Notes under the pieces: generated by a model
Seen by the model: only the letters and a program-made list of their open reading frames with translations
Databases searched by the model: none
What the model was told of the DNA's origin: nothing
Shown here: one piece after another, positions 62,845-64,000 of the stretch
Layout of the letters: each line of letters starts with the position of its first letter
How positions within the stretch are numbered: position 1 is the first letter of the stretch
DNA from: Metridium senile
Lineage: Eukaryota > Cnidaria > Anthozoa > Actiniaria > Metridiidae
Length of the DNA stretch: 64,000 nt
Reading direction: 5' to 3'
NCBI GenBank assembly: GCA_949775045.1
Contig: OX459098.1
Location: forward strand, 20,420,944 to 20,484,943
Position numbers and translations under genes: made by a program

Positions 62845-64000
62845 GTAAACAACAACAACAACAACAACAACCAATAGCAGTAACAACAGTAATAATGGTA
62901 CCTTCAACAACACCAACATCAACTAAAACTTCCGTAACAGTAAAGACATCATAAACGAAACACATCAACAACAGCAATAACAGCATACAACTGAACATCT
63001 ACAATTATCTGAAAATGTAGACTACAAAACATTGACTGGGTTACGTTGCATACAAACCTTAAACAATTTCTATTCAGTAAATTGTTGGCAGAAAAACAAT
63101 AAGAAAGACGAGAAACACATACCTATCCTCATTGCTGTGCTTTTTTCTCTAGTTCAGTCTTCAACTTGTTTCAGTGTGTTAGATCCGTTGTGTTATTTGT
63201 TAGGGCTGTATGGAAGAGTACATTTTTTGTAAATATGTACCCTCTGTAAATAAAGATTATTGTATCGTATCGTTAAGTCAAAGACTGTTTTGCATCCTAC
63301 AAAAATGTAATCAAACCTTCTTTCATCGACAATAATAACCCAACAATAACATGACTGAATGTGATGTTTTATATGTTTTACAATACCAGATAGATAGTTT
63401 AGATAGACCAAAGCCAAAACTTAGTAGCCACGCCTTTATAGCGCACGAAAATGAGGCTTATTATGCAAACAGAGAAAAAAACATTCCGTTGCTAAGGACA
63501 AAACTACAACTTCATTGACAGCATTTTATAGTCGTTTTTCCACCTTTTTCCTTTGTAAAACACTAGAATTTTCAACTAAATTATCGCTTTCTACGTTATA
63601 TTTTACAATAGTTAGCCTTTTTTCAATTTTTAGTAGCATTTTATTACGTTTTTGACCTTTACATTGCTCGACTTCACGCCCTTTGGAGATGAAATTATAG
63701 AGGAGAAAAGCGATTCAAAGTCAGGTAAATTCATCTTTTAAACTAATTGAAAAAAATTAGCCCATTTTAAGCCATACATACGACTTCAGATCGAATTTTT
63801 AGTTAATTATCAATCAGTTTGTTGGATATTTTTGTTCAAATCGACCTTGTTACGGCATCGAGATTTGTAGACTTTTTGCTGCCATTAGCTATCACAACTA
63901 CCTTAGAGAAAAAAAGAGAGATAGTTTTATAAAAAATGGATAACTATTTTGCTGATTTTGTTCATTGTGAAATGTATAGAGAAACGGCAGTGAAAAAAAG
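62845..64000. other. Start of BIRC6 intron 30
   Basis: Begins GTAAAC, then an ACA microsatellite (62851-62875). 63170-63280 looks like a truncated LINE tail (GTAAATAAAGATTATTGTAT then ATCGT units). The rest is A+T-rich with no BIRC6-like exon. Confidence 0.6.

Noticed and set aside
63387..63520. Possible BIRC6 exon following CCAGATAGATAG
   Set aside because: The translation does not match the conserved VCLRLHRP segment expected next in the protein.

Overview
The window is nuclear DNA from an invertebrate animal. It has long introns with GT/AG boundaries, roughly 64% A+T, five host gene models and very dense small inverted-repeat transposons (MITEs). Conserved genes remain alignable from memory to vertebrate proteins, there is a TRIM protein with a filamin repeat, and the MITE types resemble those I associate with sea anemones and corals. 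An anthozoan cnidarian is my best guess, but the sequence alone does not prove it.

Layout. 1-2.9 kb: intergenic DNA with a MITE, a 21-bp minisatellite that is open as heptapeptide repeats on the minus strand, and a GAT-type satellite. 2.9-5.8 kb (minus): a two-exon TRIM-type RING E3 ligase. 5.8-15.8 kb: no convincing gene; instead a nest of transposons, including a 3.8-kb element with ~230-bp terminal inverted repeats that sits inside the terminal repeat of an older MITE. 15.8-19.6 kb (plus): a two-exon two-pore potassium channel of THIK (KCNK12/13) type. 21.4-22.4 kb (minus): a single-exon protein with an N-terminal conserved module and two C-terminal C2H2 fingers. 23.5-62.8 kb (plus): the first 30 coding exons (3210 codons) of BIRC6 (BRUCE/Apollon), the giant BIR-containing ubiquitin-conjugating enzyme; the UBC domain must lie beyond the right edge. 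Every exon phase was joined by eye and the frame stays open throughout.

The BIRC6 introns carry most of the accessory DNA. Intron 2 holds a 2-kb TTAA-flanked (piggyBac-like) element nested in another MITE. Intron 8 holds a BEL/Pao LTR retrotransposon in antisense, broken by one in-frame stop and with only one LTR visible. Many other introns hold hairpin MITEs or minisatellites.

The most unusual observation is that three BIRC6 introns (4, 8 and 29) begin with tandem repeats that copy the exon-intron boundary, including the 5' splice site. In intron 29 the last 73 nt (or 64 nt) of the exon plus 16 nt of intron are repeated so that 14 identical GTAAGTGA donors stand in a row. Using any downstream donor would add an in-frame TGA.

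The genes do not form one pathway, although two concern ubiquitin (TRIM E3 and BIRC6). The zinc-finger gene and BIRC6 are divergent, with about 1.1 kb between their start codons.
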